NCBI RefSeq assembly: GCF_027497195.1
Contig: NZ_CP114905.1
Location: 4,098,501 to 4,162,500, forward strand
Reading direction: 5' to 3'
Length of the DNA: 64,000 nt
Origin: Streptomyces sp. WMMC500
GTDB taxonomy: Bacteria > Actinomycetota > Actinomycetes > Streptomycetales > Streptomycetaceae
Shown: piece after piece, positions 47,246-56,384 of the stretch
Layout of the letters: each line of letters starts with the position of its first letter
How positions within the stretch are numbered: position 1 is the stretch's first letter
Position numbers and translations under genes: made by a program
Notes under the pieces: model-generated
Databases searched by the model: none
What the model saw: the letters and a program-made list of their open reading frames with translations, nothing else
Told to the model about the DNA's origin: nothing

Positions 47246-48823
47246 GTGATGCGCTGTGCTGTGCGGATGGACAGGCGCACAGTGCTCCGTACCGCCCTCG
47301 CCACCGCCGCGGGCGCGGGCGCCGCCGGCCTCGCCGGCTGCTCGGGCGACGACGACGGCGGGAAGCCCGACCCCAGGCCCGGCGGCTCCGGCGGCGGCAC
47401 GACCACCGGCCCGCCGGACTGGCCCGCGCTCGCGCAGACCCTCGCCGGCCGCCTGGTCCTCCCCGGCCACAACGACTACAGAGTCGCCGCGCAGCAGTAC
47501 AACACCCGCTTCGACGACCTGCGCCCCGCCGCCGTCGCCTACGTCGACCACGCCGACGACGCCGCCGAGTGCCTGCGCTTCGCCCGCGCCGCCGGCGTCC
47601 CCGTCTCCGTCCGCAGCGGAGGCCACTCCTACGCCGGCTTCTCCAGCGGCAACGGCCGCCTCGTCGTCGACGTCTCCGCCCTCTCCGCCGTCGACGCCGA
47701 CTCCGACACCGCGACCGTCGGCGCCGGGGCGCGCACCATCGACGTCTACGAGGCCCTCGCCGTCCGCGGCCGGACCATACCCGCCGGCTCCTGCGCGACC
47801 GTCGGCATGGCCGGCCTCACCCTCGGCGGCGGCCACGGGGTGGTCTCGCGCGCGTACGGGCTCACCTGCGACCACCTCCGCGGCGCCACGGTCGTCACCG
47901 CCGACGGCAGGACCGTCGAGTGCTCGGCGGACGAGAACGAGGACCTGTTCTGGGCGCTGCGCGGCGCGGGCGGCGGCAACTTCGGCGTCGTCACCGAGCT
48001 GCGCTACGAGACCCGCGAGGCCGCGGACGTCGTCGCGGCGAACATGGTGTGGCCCTGGTCCAAGGCGGAGGCGCTGCTGACCACCTGGCAGCAGTGGGGA
48101 CCCGACCAGCCCGACGAGCTGTGGTCCGCCGTCCACTTCGGCAACACCCGCGGCGGCGAGCCGACGATCTCCGTGGCCGCGCTGTCGCTGGGCACGGAGG
48201 ACGACATGCACGACGCGGTCGACCTCCTCGCCGACCAGGCCGGCGGCCCCGGGCCGGCCGAGGACGTCTCCATCGGCCCGCAGACGTACCTCCACGCCAT
48301 GCGTTCGTACGCGGGCTGCGCGGAGGCGAGCCGCGAGCAGTGCCGGCTGCAGGGCGGGGTGCCGGGGCGCAACGCCGTCGGCATCCTGCAGCGGGACACG
48401 TTCGCGGCGCGCTCCGACTTCTACGACGAGCCGCTGAGCGCCGGCGGCATCGGCACGCTGCTGGACCGGGCGGAGAAGGCGTCGCGGTCGGCGGACGCGC
48501 TGTTCATCCTCACGGCGCTGGGCGGGGCGGTGAACCGGGTGCCGGTGGCGGAGACCGCGTTCGTGCACCGCGGGTCGCGGGTGCTCGCGCAGTACATCTC
48601 GTCGTGGGACGAGGGCGAGGACGGCGGTCCCGGCGAGCGGTGGCTCGCGGACACGCACGCGGCGATGCGGACGCACGCCTCGGGCGCGGCGTACCAGAAC
48701 TACACGGATCCGGGTCTGCGGAAGTGGCGCGGCGCGTACTACGGGCCGGCGGCGGAGCGGCTGGCGAAGGTGAAGGAGCAGTACGACCCGGAGCGGCTGT
48801 TCGACTTCGCCCAGGCGGTGTAG
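47246..48823 (+). CDS. Tat-exported FAD-linked oxidoreductase (berberine bridge enzyme-like)
   Basis: A 525-residue flavoenzyme. The N-terminus has a twin-arginine signal (DRRTVLRTALATAAG) ending in a lipobox-like LAGC, so it is probably a Tat-exported lipoprotein. The FAD_binding_4 domain has VRSGGHSYAGF, with His127 the expected 8-alpha-histidyl site. PAGSCATVGMAGLTLGGGHG places Cys183 where the second covalent bond to FAD forms in bicovalent members. The C-terminal BBE motif is YQNYTDPGLRKWRGAYYG. The family oxidises sugars, alkaloids or polyketides; the substrate is unknown. Start may be GTG 47246 or ATG 47249/47267. Confidence 0.92.
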   Translation: MMRCAVRMDRRTVLRTALATAAGAGAAGLAGCSGDDDGGKPDPRPGGSGGGTTTGPPDWPALAQTLAGRLVLPGHNDYRVAAQQYNTRFDDLRPAAVAYVDHADDAAECLRFARAAGVPVSVRSGGHSYAGFSSGNGRLVVDVSALSAVDADSDTATVGAGARTIDVYEALAVRGRTIPAGSCATVGMAGLTLGGGHGVVSRAYGLTCDHLRGATVVTADGRTVECSADENEDLFWALRGAGGGNFGVVTELRYETREAADVVAANMVWPWSKAEALLTTWQQWGPDQPDELWSAVHFGNTRGGEPTISVAALSLGTEDDMHDAVDLLADQAGGPGPAEDVSIGPQTYLHAMRSYAGCAEASREQCRLQGGVPGRNAVGILQRDTFAARSDFYDEPLSAGGIGTLLDRAEKASRSADALFILTALGGAVNRVPVAETAFVHRGSRVLAQYISSWDEGEDGGPGERWLADTHAAMRTHASGAAYQNYTDPGLRKWRGAYYGPAAERLAKVKEQYDPERLFDFAQAV

Positions 48824-48967
48824 GCGCCCGGGCCCTCCGAGGGGGCGCGTGGGCGCACGCGCCCCGCCGGGGATGCTTCCGTACGCCCCCGGGCCGGCGC
48901 CTCGGCCCCCGCTGCCGAGCCGCTACCGCTCCCCTGTGCCGTGGCCGCTACGCCCGTGCCGTACCCG

Positions 48968-49717
48968 CTACGCCGCCAACTCGTCGCCGTCCCGGCCGCC
49001 TCCGCCGCGCTCCAGCGGCTCCGTCCGCGGCGCCGGGACCCCGCCGGGATCGTCGCCGGGCCCGGCCGCCGGGCCGGTGCCGGCGTCCGGCGCCTCCGGG
49101 TCGCCGACGAGCCAGTCCGGCGCCCGCCGCACCAGCGGCACCAGCGCGGCGATCGCGGCCGGCGCCAGCAGCAGCGCCACCGACGTGCCGAGCGCGACGC
49201 CGCCGACGACGTCCGAGGGGTAGTGCACGCCCAGGTAGACCCGGCTCAGCCCTTCCAGCAGGGCCAGCGCCAGCCCCGCGAGCCCGTACCGCTTACCCGC
49301 CATGAAGAGGCCGACCGCCAGCGCCATGGCGACCGAGGTGTGGTCGCTGACGAAGGAGTACCCGGTCGTGCCCGGCAGCAGGACCTCCAGGCCGTCGTGC
49401 TCCCGGAACGGCCGCGGGCGCTCCACGATCGCGCGGATCGGCATGTTCGCCACCCACGCGAGCACCGCCGCCAGCGGCCCCCACAGCAGCGCGGCCACGG
49501 CCGGTGCCGCGCCCGGGCGCCGGCGCACGCGCCACCAGCACACGACCAGCAGGACGCCGAGCAGCCCGATCAGCCCGTACTCACCGAGGAACGCCGCCCC
49601 GCGGTCGAACCAGGGCGGGGTGGAGTCCGCGACGCCGTTGATGTCGTACAGCACGGAAACGTCGGCGTTCGACCCGCTCGGGGGTGTCCCCGCCAGGTGC
49701 AGCGAACGCATGTCCAC
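48968..49717 (-). CDS. PAP2-family membrane phosphatase
   Basis: A 249-residue membrane protein with about five helices. The phosphatase signature is complete: RAIVERPRPF (for KxxxxxxRP), SFVSDHTSVAM (PSGH type, here SDHT) and SRVYLGVHYPSDVVGG. Members hydrolyse undecaprenyl pyrophosphate or phosphatidic acid and are likely extracytoplasmic in activity. The C-terminus is a Pro/Gly-rich tail. GTG at 49717 has GAGGAG four bases upstream; ATG at 49711 is an alternative. Confidence 0.9.
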   Translation of the reverse strand: MDMRSLHLAGTPPSGSNADVSVLYDINGVADSTPPWFDRGAAFLGEYGLIGLLGVLLVVCWWRVRRRPGAAPAVAALLWGPLAAVLAWVANMPIRAIVERPRPFREHDGLEVLLPGTTGYSFVSDHTSVAMALAVGLFMAGKRYGLAGLALALLEGLSRVYLGVHYPSDVVGGVALGTSVALLLAPAAIAALVPLVRRAPDWLVGDPEAPDAGTGPAAGPGDDPGGVPAPRTEPLERGGGGRDGDELAA

Positions 49718-49946
49718 TCGGCTCCTCTCCCCACCCGTTTCCCGCTGATCGGCGACTGCCGTCTTTCCTATTGCAACGGTGTCGCCCGCCCTTTGCAACG
49801 GCGCCGCGGGGGTCGGCGTTCCGCCCGCGACCGAAAGATCACCGGGAGGTTATCCAAGAGTGACCGTCTCCGCCGCCGCTCCGGCGTCCGCGTGCCGCGG
49901 CGCGTCGCACGTCAGCGCGCCGCCGACGCGCACCGCCGACGCTCCG

Positions 49947-50933
49947 TCAGGGCTGCGGCAGCGCCGCGGCGCCGGCCTCCGTGACCCGGGTCGCGCCGAA
50001 GTAGTCCGGCGAGTCGATCGGATCGAAACGGATCACGGCGCCGGTGTAAGGGGCGTCAATCATGTAGCCGCCCCCTACATACAGCCCGACGTGGTGGATG
50101 GAGCGCGAGTCGTTCATGTCGTACGCGAAGAACACCAGGTCGCCGGGGAGCAGTTCGTCCCTTCCAGGGTGCGGCCCGGCGTTCCACTGGTCGTTCGCCA
50201 CCCGCGGCAGCTCGATGCCCACCGAGGCGTACGCCGCCTTCGTCAGCCCCGAGCAGTCGAACCGGCCGCCCTCCTCGGGCGTGCCGTCGCCGCCCCACAG
50301 ATAGGGCGTGCCGAGCTTGTCCTGCGCGTAGTGGATGGCGCCCGCGGCCTGCTTCGACGGCGACAGCCGGGAGGTGGGGGCGGCGAAGCTCTGCTCCAGG
50401 GCCTGGATGACCTGCACGTAGTTCTGCGTCTCGCGGTAGGGGGGCACGCCGTTGTACTTGATGACGGCGTACGGGCCGGCGTTGTAGGCGGCGAGCATGT
50501 TCTCCGTCGGGTCGCCGGGCACGTCCTCGACGTAGCCGGCGAGCTTGCAGTCGTACGTGGCCGCCGACGGGATGGCGTCCTCGGGGTCGTTGATGTCGCG
50601 CTCGCCGTCCCCGTTGGCGTCGATGCCGTGGGTGGCCCAGGTGCCGGGCATGAACTGCGCGATGCCGCGCGCGTCGGCGGGGCTGACGGCCTGGGGGTCC
50701 CAGCCGCTCTCCTGGTACAACTGCGCGGCGAGCAGGGCGGGGTTGAGGGCCGGGCAGAGGTTGCCCCACTTCTGCACCAGCGGCTGGTACGTCGCGGGCA
50801 CGGCCCCCTTCGCCAGGCCGACGCCGCGCCCGGCGAGGCCGGACGCGGCGGTGTAGGTGCCGACGACGAGCAGGGCCAGGAACGACAGGACCATCCCCGA
50901 CCCCAGCGCGACGAACAGCCAGAGCTTGCGCAC
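49947..50933 (-). CDS. Lytic transglycosylase/NlpC-P60 peptidoglycan hydrolase
   Basis: A 328-residue bifunctional cell-wall hydrolase. A signal anchor (LFVALGSGMVLSFLALLVVG) is followed by a lytic transglycosylase domain (about 55-185) with the catalytic Glu in YQESGWDPQAVSPADARGIAQ (in parts) and AYNAGPYAV. An NlpC/P60 domain (about 215-320) has the nucleophile Cys in FDCSGLTKAAY and His in HHVGLYVGGGY. Such fusions cut glycan strands and peptides and accompany conjugative type IV systems (VirB1 role). The type IV-like operon begins 3 kb to the right, which fits. Confidence 0.93.
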   Translation of the reverse strand: MRKLWLFVALGSGMVLSFLALLVVGTYTAASGLAGRGVGLAKGAVPATYQPLVQKWGNLCPALNPALLAAQLYQESGWDPQAVSPADARGIAQFMPGTWATHGIDANGDGERDINDPEDAIPSAATYDCKLAGYVEDVPGDPTENMLAAYNAGPYAVIKYNGVPPYRETQNYVQVIQALEQSFAAPTSRLSPSKQAAGAIHYAQDKLGTPYLWGGDGTPEEGGRFDCSGLTKAAYASVGIELPRVANDQWNAGPHPGRDELLPGDLVFFAYDMNDSRSIHHVGLYVGGGYMIDAPYTGAVIRFDPIDSPDYFGATRVTEAGAAALPQP

Positions 50934-50992
50934 CCCTCAACCATCCCTCATCGGGCCCCGGCTGTCTGCCCGTTCCCGGCGGGGCGGGCCCG

Positions 50993-52162
50993 TCAACGTC
51001 CCCCGCGCGTACGGTCCTTCGCGCACAGCGCGGCATCGGCCGCCCCCTGGAGGTCCGCCAGCCGGTCGCCCTCGGCGGCCCACGTGGTGGTGTAGACGGT
51101 GACCGTGCCCCGCCCGCGGTCCGCGCGCCCGCCGGCGACGGAGTCGCCGGGCAGGTCGCCGCCGTGGCCCCAGTACACGCCGCCGCAGCTCAGCGGGAAG
51201 GACGCGACGCCGTAGCCGTAGCGGCTGCCCTCGGGGTAGGTGTCGAGGCCGCCGACGTCGCTGGTGTCGTGGGTCATGATCCGCAGCGCCCAGCGCGGCA
51301 GCACCTTGCCGCCGAAGAGGGCGTTCCAGAAGGCGTTCTGGTCCTTCGGGGTGGTCACGAGGCCGCCGGAGGCGCCGAACTCGTACCCGGGCAGCTCGGT
51401 CACGTCGGTGACGCCGGCCTCCGGGTCGACGGGGTTGACGCCGTAGTTGCGGGCGTGCGGGCCGCGGATCGTGTACTCGCCCTGCGCGGGCCAGTACGTG
51501 TCCTTCAGGTGCAGCGGCTCGATGAGGGTGCGTGCGATGTACGTGCGGTAGTCCTCGCCGGTGACGTGCTTGATGAGCAGGCCGAGCGCGAGGTAGTTGG
51601 TGTTGGAGTAGCCCCAGCGCGCGCCGGGTGCGAAGTCGGCGGGGTGGTCGAGGGCGAGCGCGAGGTAGTCCTCCTCGGTCGCCGCGCTGCTCCAGTCGAC
51701 GAACCGCAGGTACTCCGGCAGCCCGCTGGTCTGCTTGAGCAGGTGCCGCACGGTGACGCCGGTGCCGGCGAGCCGCGGCACGTACCGCGCGGCGGGCGCG
51801 CCGAGCCGTACCTCGCCCCGGGCGACGAGCCGCATCACGGCGGTGGCGGTGAACGCCTTGGTGTTGCTGGCCATCCGGTAACGGCCCTCGGCGCCGACCA
51901 TGGGCCGGCCGGTCGCGGTGTCGGCGACGCCGGCGGTACGGGTCGTGCGGCCGTCGTACGCCAGGGCGCCGGGGACGCCGTCGCGCTCGACGAGGGCGTC
52001 GAGGCGGCTCTGTACGGGGTCGGGGGCGGCGGTGCCGCGGGCGGCGGCGGGGGCCGCAGCGCCGGCTGCACCGGCTGCACCGGCTGCACCGGCGAGAACG
52101 GCGGCGGCGAGGAGGGCAGCGGCGGCGGCTTTGCGGCGGGCGGCGGGGCGGGTGCGGTTCAC
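50993..52162 (-). CDS. Secreted serine hydrolase (class C beta-lactamase/DD-peptidase family)
   Basis: A 389-residue exported enzyme with an Ala-rich signal peptide. The active-site elements are SNTK in RMASNTKAFTATAVM (SxxK), YSN in WGYSNTNYLALG and HGG in WGHGGDLPG. The family includes D-alanyl-D-alanine carboxypeptidases, esterases and aminopeptidases. GTG at 52162 has GGGAGA upstream. It may act on cell wall, as its neighbours do, but no motif fixes the substrate. It lies 59 bases from the transglycosylase gene, same strand and upstream of it. Confidence 0.92.
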   Translation of the reverse strand: MNRTRPAARRKAAAAALLAAAVLAGAAGAAGAAGAAAPAAARGTAAPDPVQSRLDALVERDGVPGALAYDGRTTRTAGVADTATGRPMVGAEGRYRMASNTKAFTATAVMRLVARGEVRLGAPAARYVPRLAGTGVTVRHLLKQTSGLPEYLRFVDWSSAATEEDYLALALDHPADFAPGARWGYSNTNYLALGLLIKHVTGEDYRTYIARTLIEPLHLKDTYWPAQGEYTIRGPHARNYGVNPVDPEAGVTDVTELPGYEFGASGGLVTTPKDQNAFWNALFGGKVLPRWALRIMTHDTSDVGGLDTYPEGSRYGYGVASFPLSCGGVYWGHGGDLPGDSVAGGRADRGRGTVTVYTTTWAAEGDRLADLQGAADAALCAKDRTRGGR

Positions 52163-52311
52163 GGCGGTCTCCCTGTCTCGTGGTGCGGCGGGTTCCACCC
52201 TCGTCCCCGTACGGGCCGTGCTCACTGGTGGGGACCGCCGGACCGGGGGTGGCACCAGCACCACCGCCGCACGCGCCGTAAGGCCACCTCCGCCCGCCCC
52301 CACCGGGGGTG

Positions 52312-52342
52312 TTGACTTAGAGAACACTCCAAGTGGTGCACT
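52312..52342 (+). promoter_or_regulatory. MerR-type promoter/operator upstream of the SDR gene
   Basis: TTGACT at 52312-52317, a 19-base spacer and TGCACT. Inside the spacer is the inverted repeat CTTAGAG-AACA-CTCCAAG (52316-52333, six of seven pairs matched). Long spacing with a dyad between the -35 and -10 is the hallmark of MerR-family activation. No MerR gene is within the window. Confidence 0.65.
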
Positions 52343-52381
52343 CACCGTCCGACCCGACCGGCACCCGGAGGCCCGTACCCC

Positions 52382-53089
52382 ATGACCCACGACTCGCCCG
52401 TCACCCTCATCACCGGCGGCGGCAGCGGCATCGGCGCCGCAGCCGCCCGCCAACTCCTCGCCCGCGGCGGCCGCGTCACCGTCACCGGCCGCGGCGCCGA
52501 GCGGCTGCGCCGCTTCGCCGAGGACGCCGGCGACCCGCCGGAGCTGCTGACCCTGCCCGGCGACGCCTCCGACCACGAGGCGGTGGACGAGGCGGTACGG
52601 GCGACGCTCACGGCGTTCGGCCGGCTCGACGCCGTCGTCGCCAACGCCGGCTTCGCCACCCACGACGACCTCGGCACCGGGGACCCGGCCGGCTGGCGGG
52701 ACATGGTGCTCACCAACGTCCTGGGGCCCGCGCTGCTGATCCGCAGCTCGCTGGCGGCGCTGCGCGAGTCGCGCGGGCGGATCGTCATCGTCGGCAGCGT
52801 CGCGGGCTTCGTCTACGGCGCGGGCAACATCTACGGCATCACCAAGTGGGCCATGACGGGCCTGGCGGAGAACACCCGCCGCATGGTCACAGGCGACGGC
52901 ATCGGCGTCACGCTCGTCGCCCCCGGCCGCACCGACAGCCTCTTCTGGGACGGCCGGGGCGGGGCGCCGGAGGGCATGGAGATGATGACGTCCGACCAGG
53001 TCGCCGAGTCGATCGTCTGGGCGCTGAACCAGCCGGAGGGCGTCGACGTCAACACGGTCGTGATGCGCCCCATCGGCCAGCCCGTGTAG
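52382..53089 (+). CDS. Short-chain dehydrogenase/reductase
   Basis: A 235-residue classical SDR. Cofactor motif TGGGSGIGAAAARQL is near residues 11-25, with NAG at 87-89 in VVANAGFATHDD. A catalytic Ser (IVGSVAGFVYGAG) and YxxxK (IYGITKWAMTG) follow. The Arg in TVTGRGAERL suggests NADP preference. Substrate is unknown. The MerR-type promoter 40 bases upstream suggests induction by a small molecule or redox stress. Confidence 0.93.
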   Translation: MTHDSPVTLITGGGSGIGAAAARQLLARGGRVTVTGRGAERLRRFAEDAGDPPELLTLPGDASDHEAVDEAVRATLTAFGRLDAVVANAGFATHDDLGTGDPAGWRDMVLTNVLGPALLIRSSLAALRESRGRIVIVGSVAGFVYGAGNIYGITKWAMTGLAENTRRMVTGDGIGVTLVAPGRTDSLFWDGRGGAPEGMEMMTSDQVAESIVWALNQPEGVDVNTVVMRPIGQPV

Positions 53090-53158
53090 GGCACGCGGAC
53101 ACGCCGCCCGCGCGGCCCCGTACGACACCGCGGCCGCGCCGGGCCGGTCCGGGCCGCG

Positions 53159-53356
53159 TCAGGCACCGGCCGGCCCCTGCCCGCCGGCCCCCGCGCTCCC
53201 CGACGTCTCCGGCACGTCCGCCACCTCGGCGGCCCCGGCCACGGCCCCGGCCGCCTCCGCCGCCGGCCCGGCGGCCTCGTGGAGGGACGCCCCGACGCCG
53301 CTGACCGCGCCGGCGAGCACCACGATCCCCGAGACGACCGTCATCCCTTCGAACAC
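53159..53356 (-). CDS. Small Ala/Gly-rich membrane protein (tentative)
   Basis: A 65-codon frame with one hydrophobic segment (MTVVSGIVVLAGAVSGVGAS) and an Ala/Glu-rich tail. GTG at 53356 is preceded by GGAAGG. Coding potential is good for high GC, but the sequence is low in complexity and I do not recognise a family. It diverges from the type IV-like operon. Confidence 0.4.
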   Translation of the reverse strand: MFEGMTVVSGIVVLAGAVSGVGASLHEAAGPAAEAAGAVAGAAEVADVPETSGSAGAGGQGPAGA

Positions 53357-53688
53357 ATCCGCCGCCTTCCCTGGGGCCTGTTTGAGTCAAATCCACCAAC
53401 GAGGCCCGCCCGGCGCCCGTCACCGCGACGCTCACTCTTCACATACTCCGATTCGGCGCAGGTCGGACAAGCCGACCGCCTCTCCGACCCCCCAGGCACG
53501 CAGCGTTGCCAATAGTCACCTAACGTGATACACACAGGAAAGTCAGTGGAGAGCACCGAACACCCTTGTGAAATCCCCGCGGTTGACGCCAAATCGACTC
53601 TCACGAGGGCATCATCAGAGAGGATGGACGATGACTCCTGCCGTCCATCCCGGACGGCAACACAGCGCATGGGGCGGTGAGTTACGAC
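53357..53688. other. Leader region of the type IV secretion-like operon
   Basis: About 330 bases, less GC-rich than the neighbours, with no gene. A hairpin (GCCGTCC-ATCCC-GGACGGC, 53640-53658) lies 30 bases before the first gene. TTGACG at 53583 is a possible -35 element, but no -10 at normal spacing was found. Confidence 0.5.
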
Positions 53689-53997
53689 ATGTTCCTGGCA
53701 GCCGACAAGGGCGACATCAACACCATCATCGGCGGTATCGCCCCTGACTGGGGCCCCTTCGGAAGCCTGGGCCAAGAAGCGCGCGTGATGATCGAAGTGG
53801 TCATGGCGGTCGCGATCCTGCTGTGCCTGGGCATCGCGATCTGGGGCGCGGCCAAGCAGCGCATCGGCGCGACCGCGCTGCGCGACACGTTCAGCGCGGA
53901 GCAGGGCAAGGGGCTGATCGTGGCCGGACTGACGGGAGTCTTCATCATCGGCTCCCTCGGCACCGTGTTCACGATCGTGTACGGAATGGCGGTGTAG
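53689..53997 (+). CDS. Small membrane protein of a type IV secretion-like operon (VirB2-like position)
   Basis: A 102-residue protein with two hydrophobic helices (VMIEVVMAVAILLCLGIAIWG and GLIVAGLTGVFIIGSLGTVF) separated by a short charged loop KQRIGATALRDTFSAEQGKG. The size and two-helix layout resemble VirB2/TrbC pilin-type subunits, though similarity is only structural. ATG at 53689 has GGTGAG seven bases upstream; GTG at 53677 is an alternative. It is the first gene of the operon. Confidence 0.75.
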   Translation: MFLAADKGDINTIIGGIAPDWGPFGSLGQEARVMIEVVMAVAILLCLGIAIWGAAKQRIGATALRDTFSAEQGKGLIVAGLTGVFIIGSLGTVFTIVYGMAV

Positions 53998-54208
53998 GCC
54001 GGGCCGTGACTTCAGGGCCAGGCGTACGGCGAACGGCGGTGCGGCACACGCAGACGGGGCAGTGCCCGAGCCCGCGACCCGGGAGGCGACCGCCCCCCGG
54101 CCGCGGCCCGGGGACCCCCGTGCGGCGGAGGACGGCGCACCGCTACCTTCTTGTGCCTACGGCACGCCGGTGCAACGCAGCACCGGCGCACGAAGGGGGT
54201 GACCCGGC

Positions 54209-55051
54209 ATGAGCCACGACGACGACTACGTCGACTACACCGACTACGCCACCCCCGAACCCGGCACCCGCACGCGCTTCGCCGAAGGCGACCACGACGC
54301 CCGCTACGGCGCCCCGCGCCGCGGCGGCCGCGTCTCGCCGTCCCGCGCGATGGTCACGGTCGTGGGCGTCGTCGTCCTCCTCATCGCCGCCATCGCGTTC
54401 GCGAACCGCGGCGGCAGCACCCAGGACGACCCCGGCACCACCGCCGACCCCGACAACCGGACCCAGCCCACGTCCCCCACGGGCGACTCCCCGGTCAGAA
54501 ACTCCACGAACGGCATCCCCTCAGGCTTCCCCCGCTCGGCAGCGGGCGCCCAGTCGGCGGCGGCGAACTTCGCCGTCGCGCTCGGCGGCGACCAGATGTT
54601 CACGTCCGAAGGCCGCCACAAGCTGGTCGACGCCCTGTACACACCGGACCTGGCGGAGAAGACCAAGTCGGACATGGACGCGGCGTACTCCGAGGACTTC
54701 CTCGCCAACCTCGGCCTCGACGCCGAGGGCCGGCCCTCTTCCGGCATGACCTTCATCTCCCGGACGGTCCCGATCGGCACGACCGTCAAGGAGTACGAGG
54801 GCGGAAGGGCCACCGTCGCCGTCTGGTACACCGGCCTGATCGGCGTGGCAGGCCCCGACTCGGACGTGCCCGTACGCACCACCTGGCATACCTGGACCTT
54901 CGAACTCCAGTGGTCGGACGGCGACTGGAAGATCGCCGCCGACTCCCAGAAGCGGGGTCCCGCCCCCGTCCCCGGTGACGTACCGGCGGCGACCGACGAG
55001 CAGATCGAGGACGCCGTCGAGCAGTTCGGAGGCTTCACCTATGCCCGGTAG
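54209..55051 (+). CDS. VirB8/TcpC-like membrane protein
   Basis: A 280-residue bitopic protein. The cytoplasmic N-terminus is acidic and Tyr/Asp-rich (DDDYVDYTDYATPEPGT). One helix (MVTVVGVVVLLIAAIAFA, about 48-65) follows, then a linker rich in Thr/Pro/Asp and an extracellular alpha/beta domain with a C-terminal WHTWTFELQWSDGDWKIAAD that resembles the NTF2-like fold of VirB8/TcpC. It would bridge membrane and wall in the secretion complex. Its last 11 bases overlap the next gene. Confidence 0.8.
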   Translation: MSHDDDYVDYTDYATPEPGTRTRFAEGDHDARYGAPRRGGRVSPSRAMVTVVGVVVLLIAAIAFANRGGSTQDDPGTTADPDNRTQPTSPTGDSPVRNSTNGIPSGFPRSAAGAQSAAANFAVALGGDQMFTSEGRHKLVDALYTPDLAEKTKSDMDAAYSEDFLANLGLDAEGRPSSGMTFISRTVPIGTTVKEYEGGRATVAVWYTGLIGVAGPDSDVPVRTTWHTWTFELQWSDGDWKIAADSQKRGPAPVPGDVPAATDEQIEDAVEQFGGFTYAR

Positions 55052-56378
55052 CCCGCGGCGTCGCGTCGCCTCAGCCCTCGGCCTGCTCGCCGGTGCGCAG
55101 GCCGCCCTTCTGCTCGCCGCCCCCCGCGCGCTCGGCGCCGTACCCGCGCAGGACGACGGCGGTGCCTGCGACAGCCTCATCGGCCCCGCCCGGGACTACT
55201 GCGAGAAGGAAGACGACGGCGGCCGCTCCGCGCCCAACTCGCCCGGCGACGTCACCGAGTCCGTCGACCCCCTGTCCTCGCTGGCGAAGGGCTGTGCCGA
55301 AGCCGCCGCCTGGACCATCGACAAGCTCTCCGACGCCGTCACCTCCACCACCACCGTCGACTTCACCAACACCACCTTCCTGCGCCAGTACGCCGTCGTC
55401 TTCGCCGCCTCCACCATCCTCACCCTCACCCTCTGGCTCCTCGCCGTCGCCAAGCGCGCCATCCGCGGCGTCCCCCTCACCGAAGCCCTCGGCGAGGCCC
55501 TCGGCTTCCTCTGGCTCACCGTCCTCGCCTCCGCCTTCACCCCCCTCGTCCTCTACACCCTCGTCACCGCCACCGACTCCGTCACCGAAGCCATCGCCTC
55601 CGGCACGTCGTCCAACACCGACACGTTCTTCGGCGGCTTCTCCGAAGCGCTCAAGAAGGGCGAGGACATCGGCGGCGGGCCGATCATGCTCATCGTCGTC
55701 TCCCTCGTCTCCGTGCTCGCCGCAGGCGTCCTCTGGCTGGAGCTCGTCATCCGCGCCGCCCTCCTCTACGTCGGCGCCCTCCTCGGCACCGCCGTCTACG
55801 CCGGGCTCGTCGACAAGAACATGTGGCACCACGTCCGCCGCTGGGCCGGGATCATGATCGCGGTGATCCTCGTCAAGCCGGTCATCGTCATCGTCCTCGG
55901 CCTCGCCGGCGCCCTCTCCGCCGAGGAGGGACCCGACGCCTTCTCCGCCGTCGTCTCCGGCCTCGCGATCATCCTGCTCGCCATCTTCGCCAGCGCGATG
56001 ATCTACCGCTTCGTGCCCGGCTTCGGCGACGAGATCATGACCGCCAAGCAGGGCCGCCGCGCCACCTCCGCCAACCCCGCCTCCGCCGTCATGGCCACCC
56101 CCGCCGCCCTCGTCACCGCCGGCATGAAGACCCACGGCTCCCGCAGCTCGTCCTCCGGCCCCGCCGGCGGCACGAGCGGCGAGTCCCGCTCCGCCGCCAA
56201 GCCCGCCAACCCCGTGGCCGGCGGCGTCTCCGCGCACAGCACCCGCCCGCAGCAGTCCACCCCGTCCAAGCCCCGCACCGCCAACCACAGTTCCGGCGCA
56301 CCCGGCCCCGGCTCCGGCGCGCAAGGCGGCCGCGGCGCGTCCTCGCAGTCCGCCCAACAGCCCGGAAACAGGAGGTGA
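55041..56378 (+). CDS. VirB6/TrbL-like polytopic membrane protein
   Basis: A 445-residue protein. A signal-like segment (ALGLLAGAQAALLLAAPRAL) is followed by an extracytoplasmic stretch with Cys pairs, then about six helices (for example YAVVFAASTILTLTLWLLAV, LGFLWLTVLASAFTPLVLYT, IMIAVILVKPVIVIVLGLAG). The C-terminal 110 residues are Ser/Pro/Gly-rich. The layout fits VirB6/TrbL, the membrane pore component. The start overlaps the upstream gene and has GGAGG eight bases before it. Confidence 0.82.
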   Translation: MPGSPRRRVASALGLLAGAQAALLLAAPRALGAVPAQDDGGACDSLIGPARDYCEKEDDGGRSAPNSPGDVTESVDPLSSLAKGCAEAAAWTIDKLSDAVTSTTTVDFTNTTFLRQYAVVFAASTILTLTLWLLAVAKRAIRGVPLTEALGEALGFLWLTVLASAFTPLVLYTLVTATDSVTEAIASGTSSNTDTFFGGFSEALKKGEDIGGGPIMLIVVSLVSVLAAGVLWLELVIRAALLYVGALLGTAVYAGLVDKNMWHHVRRWAGIMIAVILVKPVIVIVLGLAGALSAEEGPDAFSAVVSGLAIILLAIFASAMIYRFVPGFGDEIMTAKQGRRATSANPASAVMATPAALVTAGMKTHGSRSSSSGPAGGTSGESRSAAKPANPVAGGVSAHSTRPQQSTPSKPRTANHSSGAPGPGSGAQGGRGASSQSAQQPGNRR

Positions 56379-56384
56379 CCTGCG

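Noticed and set aside
48824..48967. Possible small gene between the flavoenzyme and PAP2 genes
   Set aside because: Only low-complexity GC frames without a ribosome site were found.
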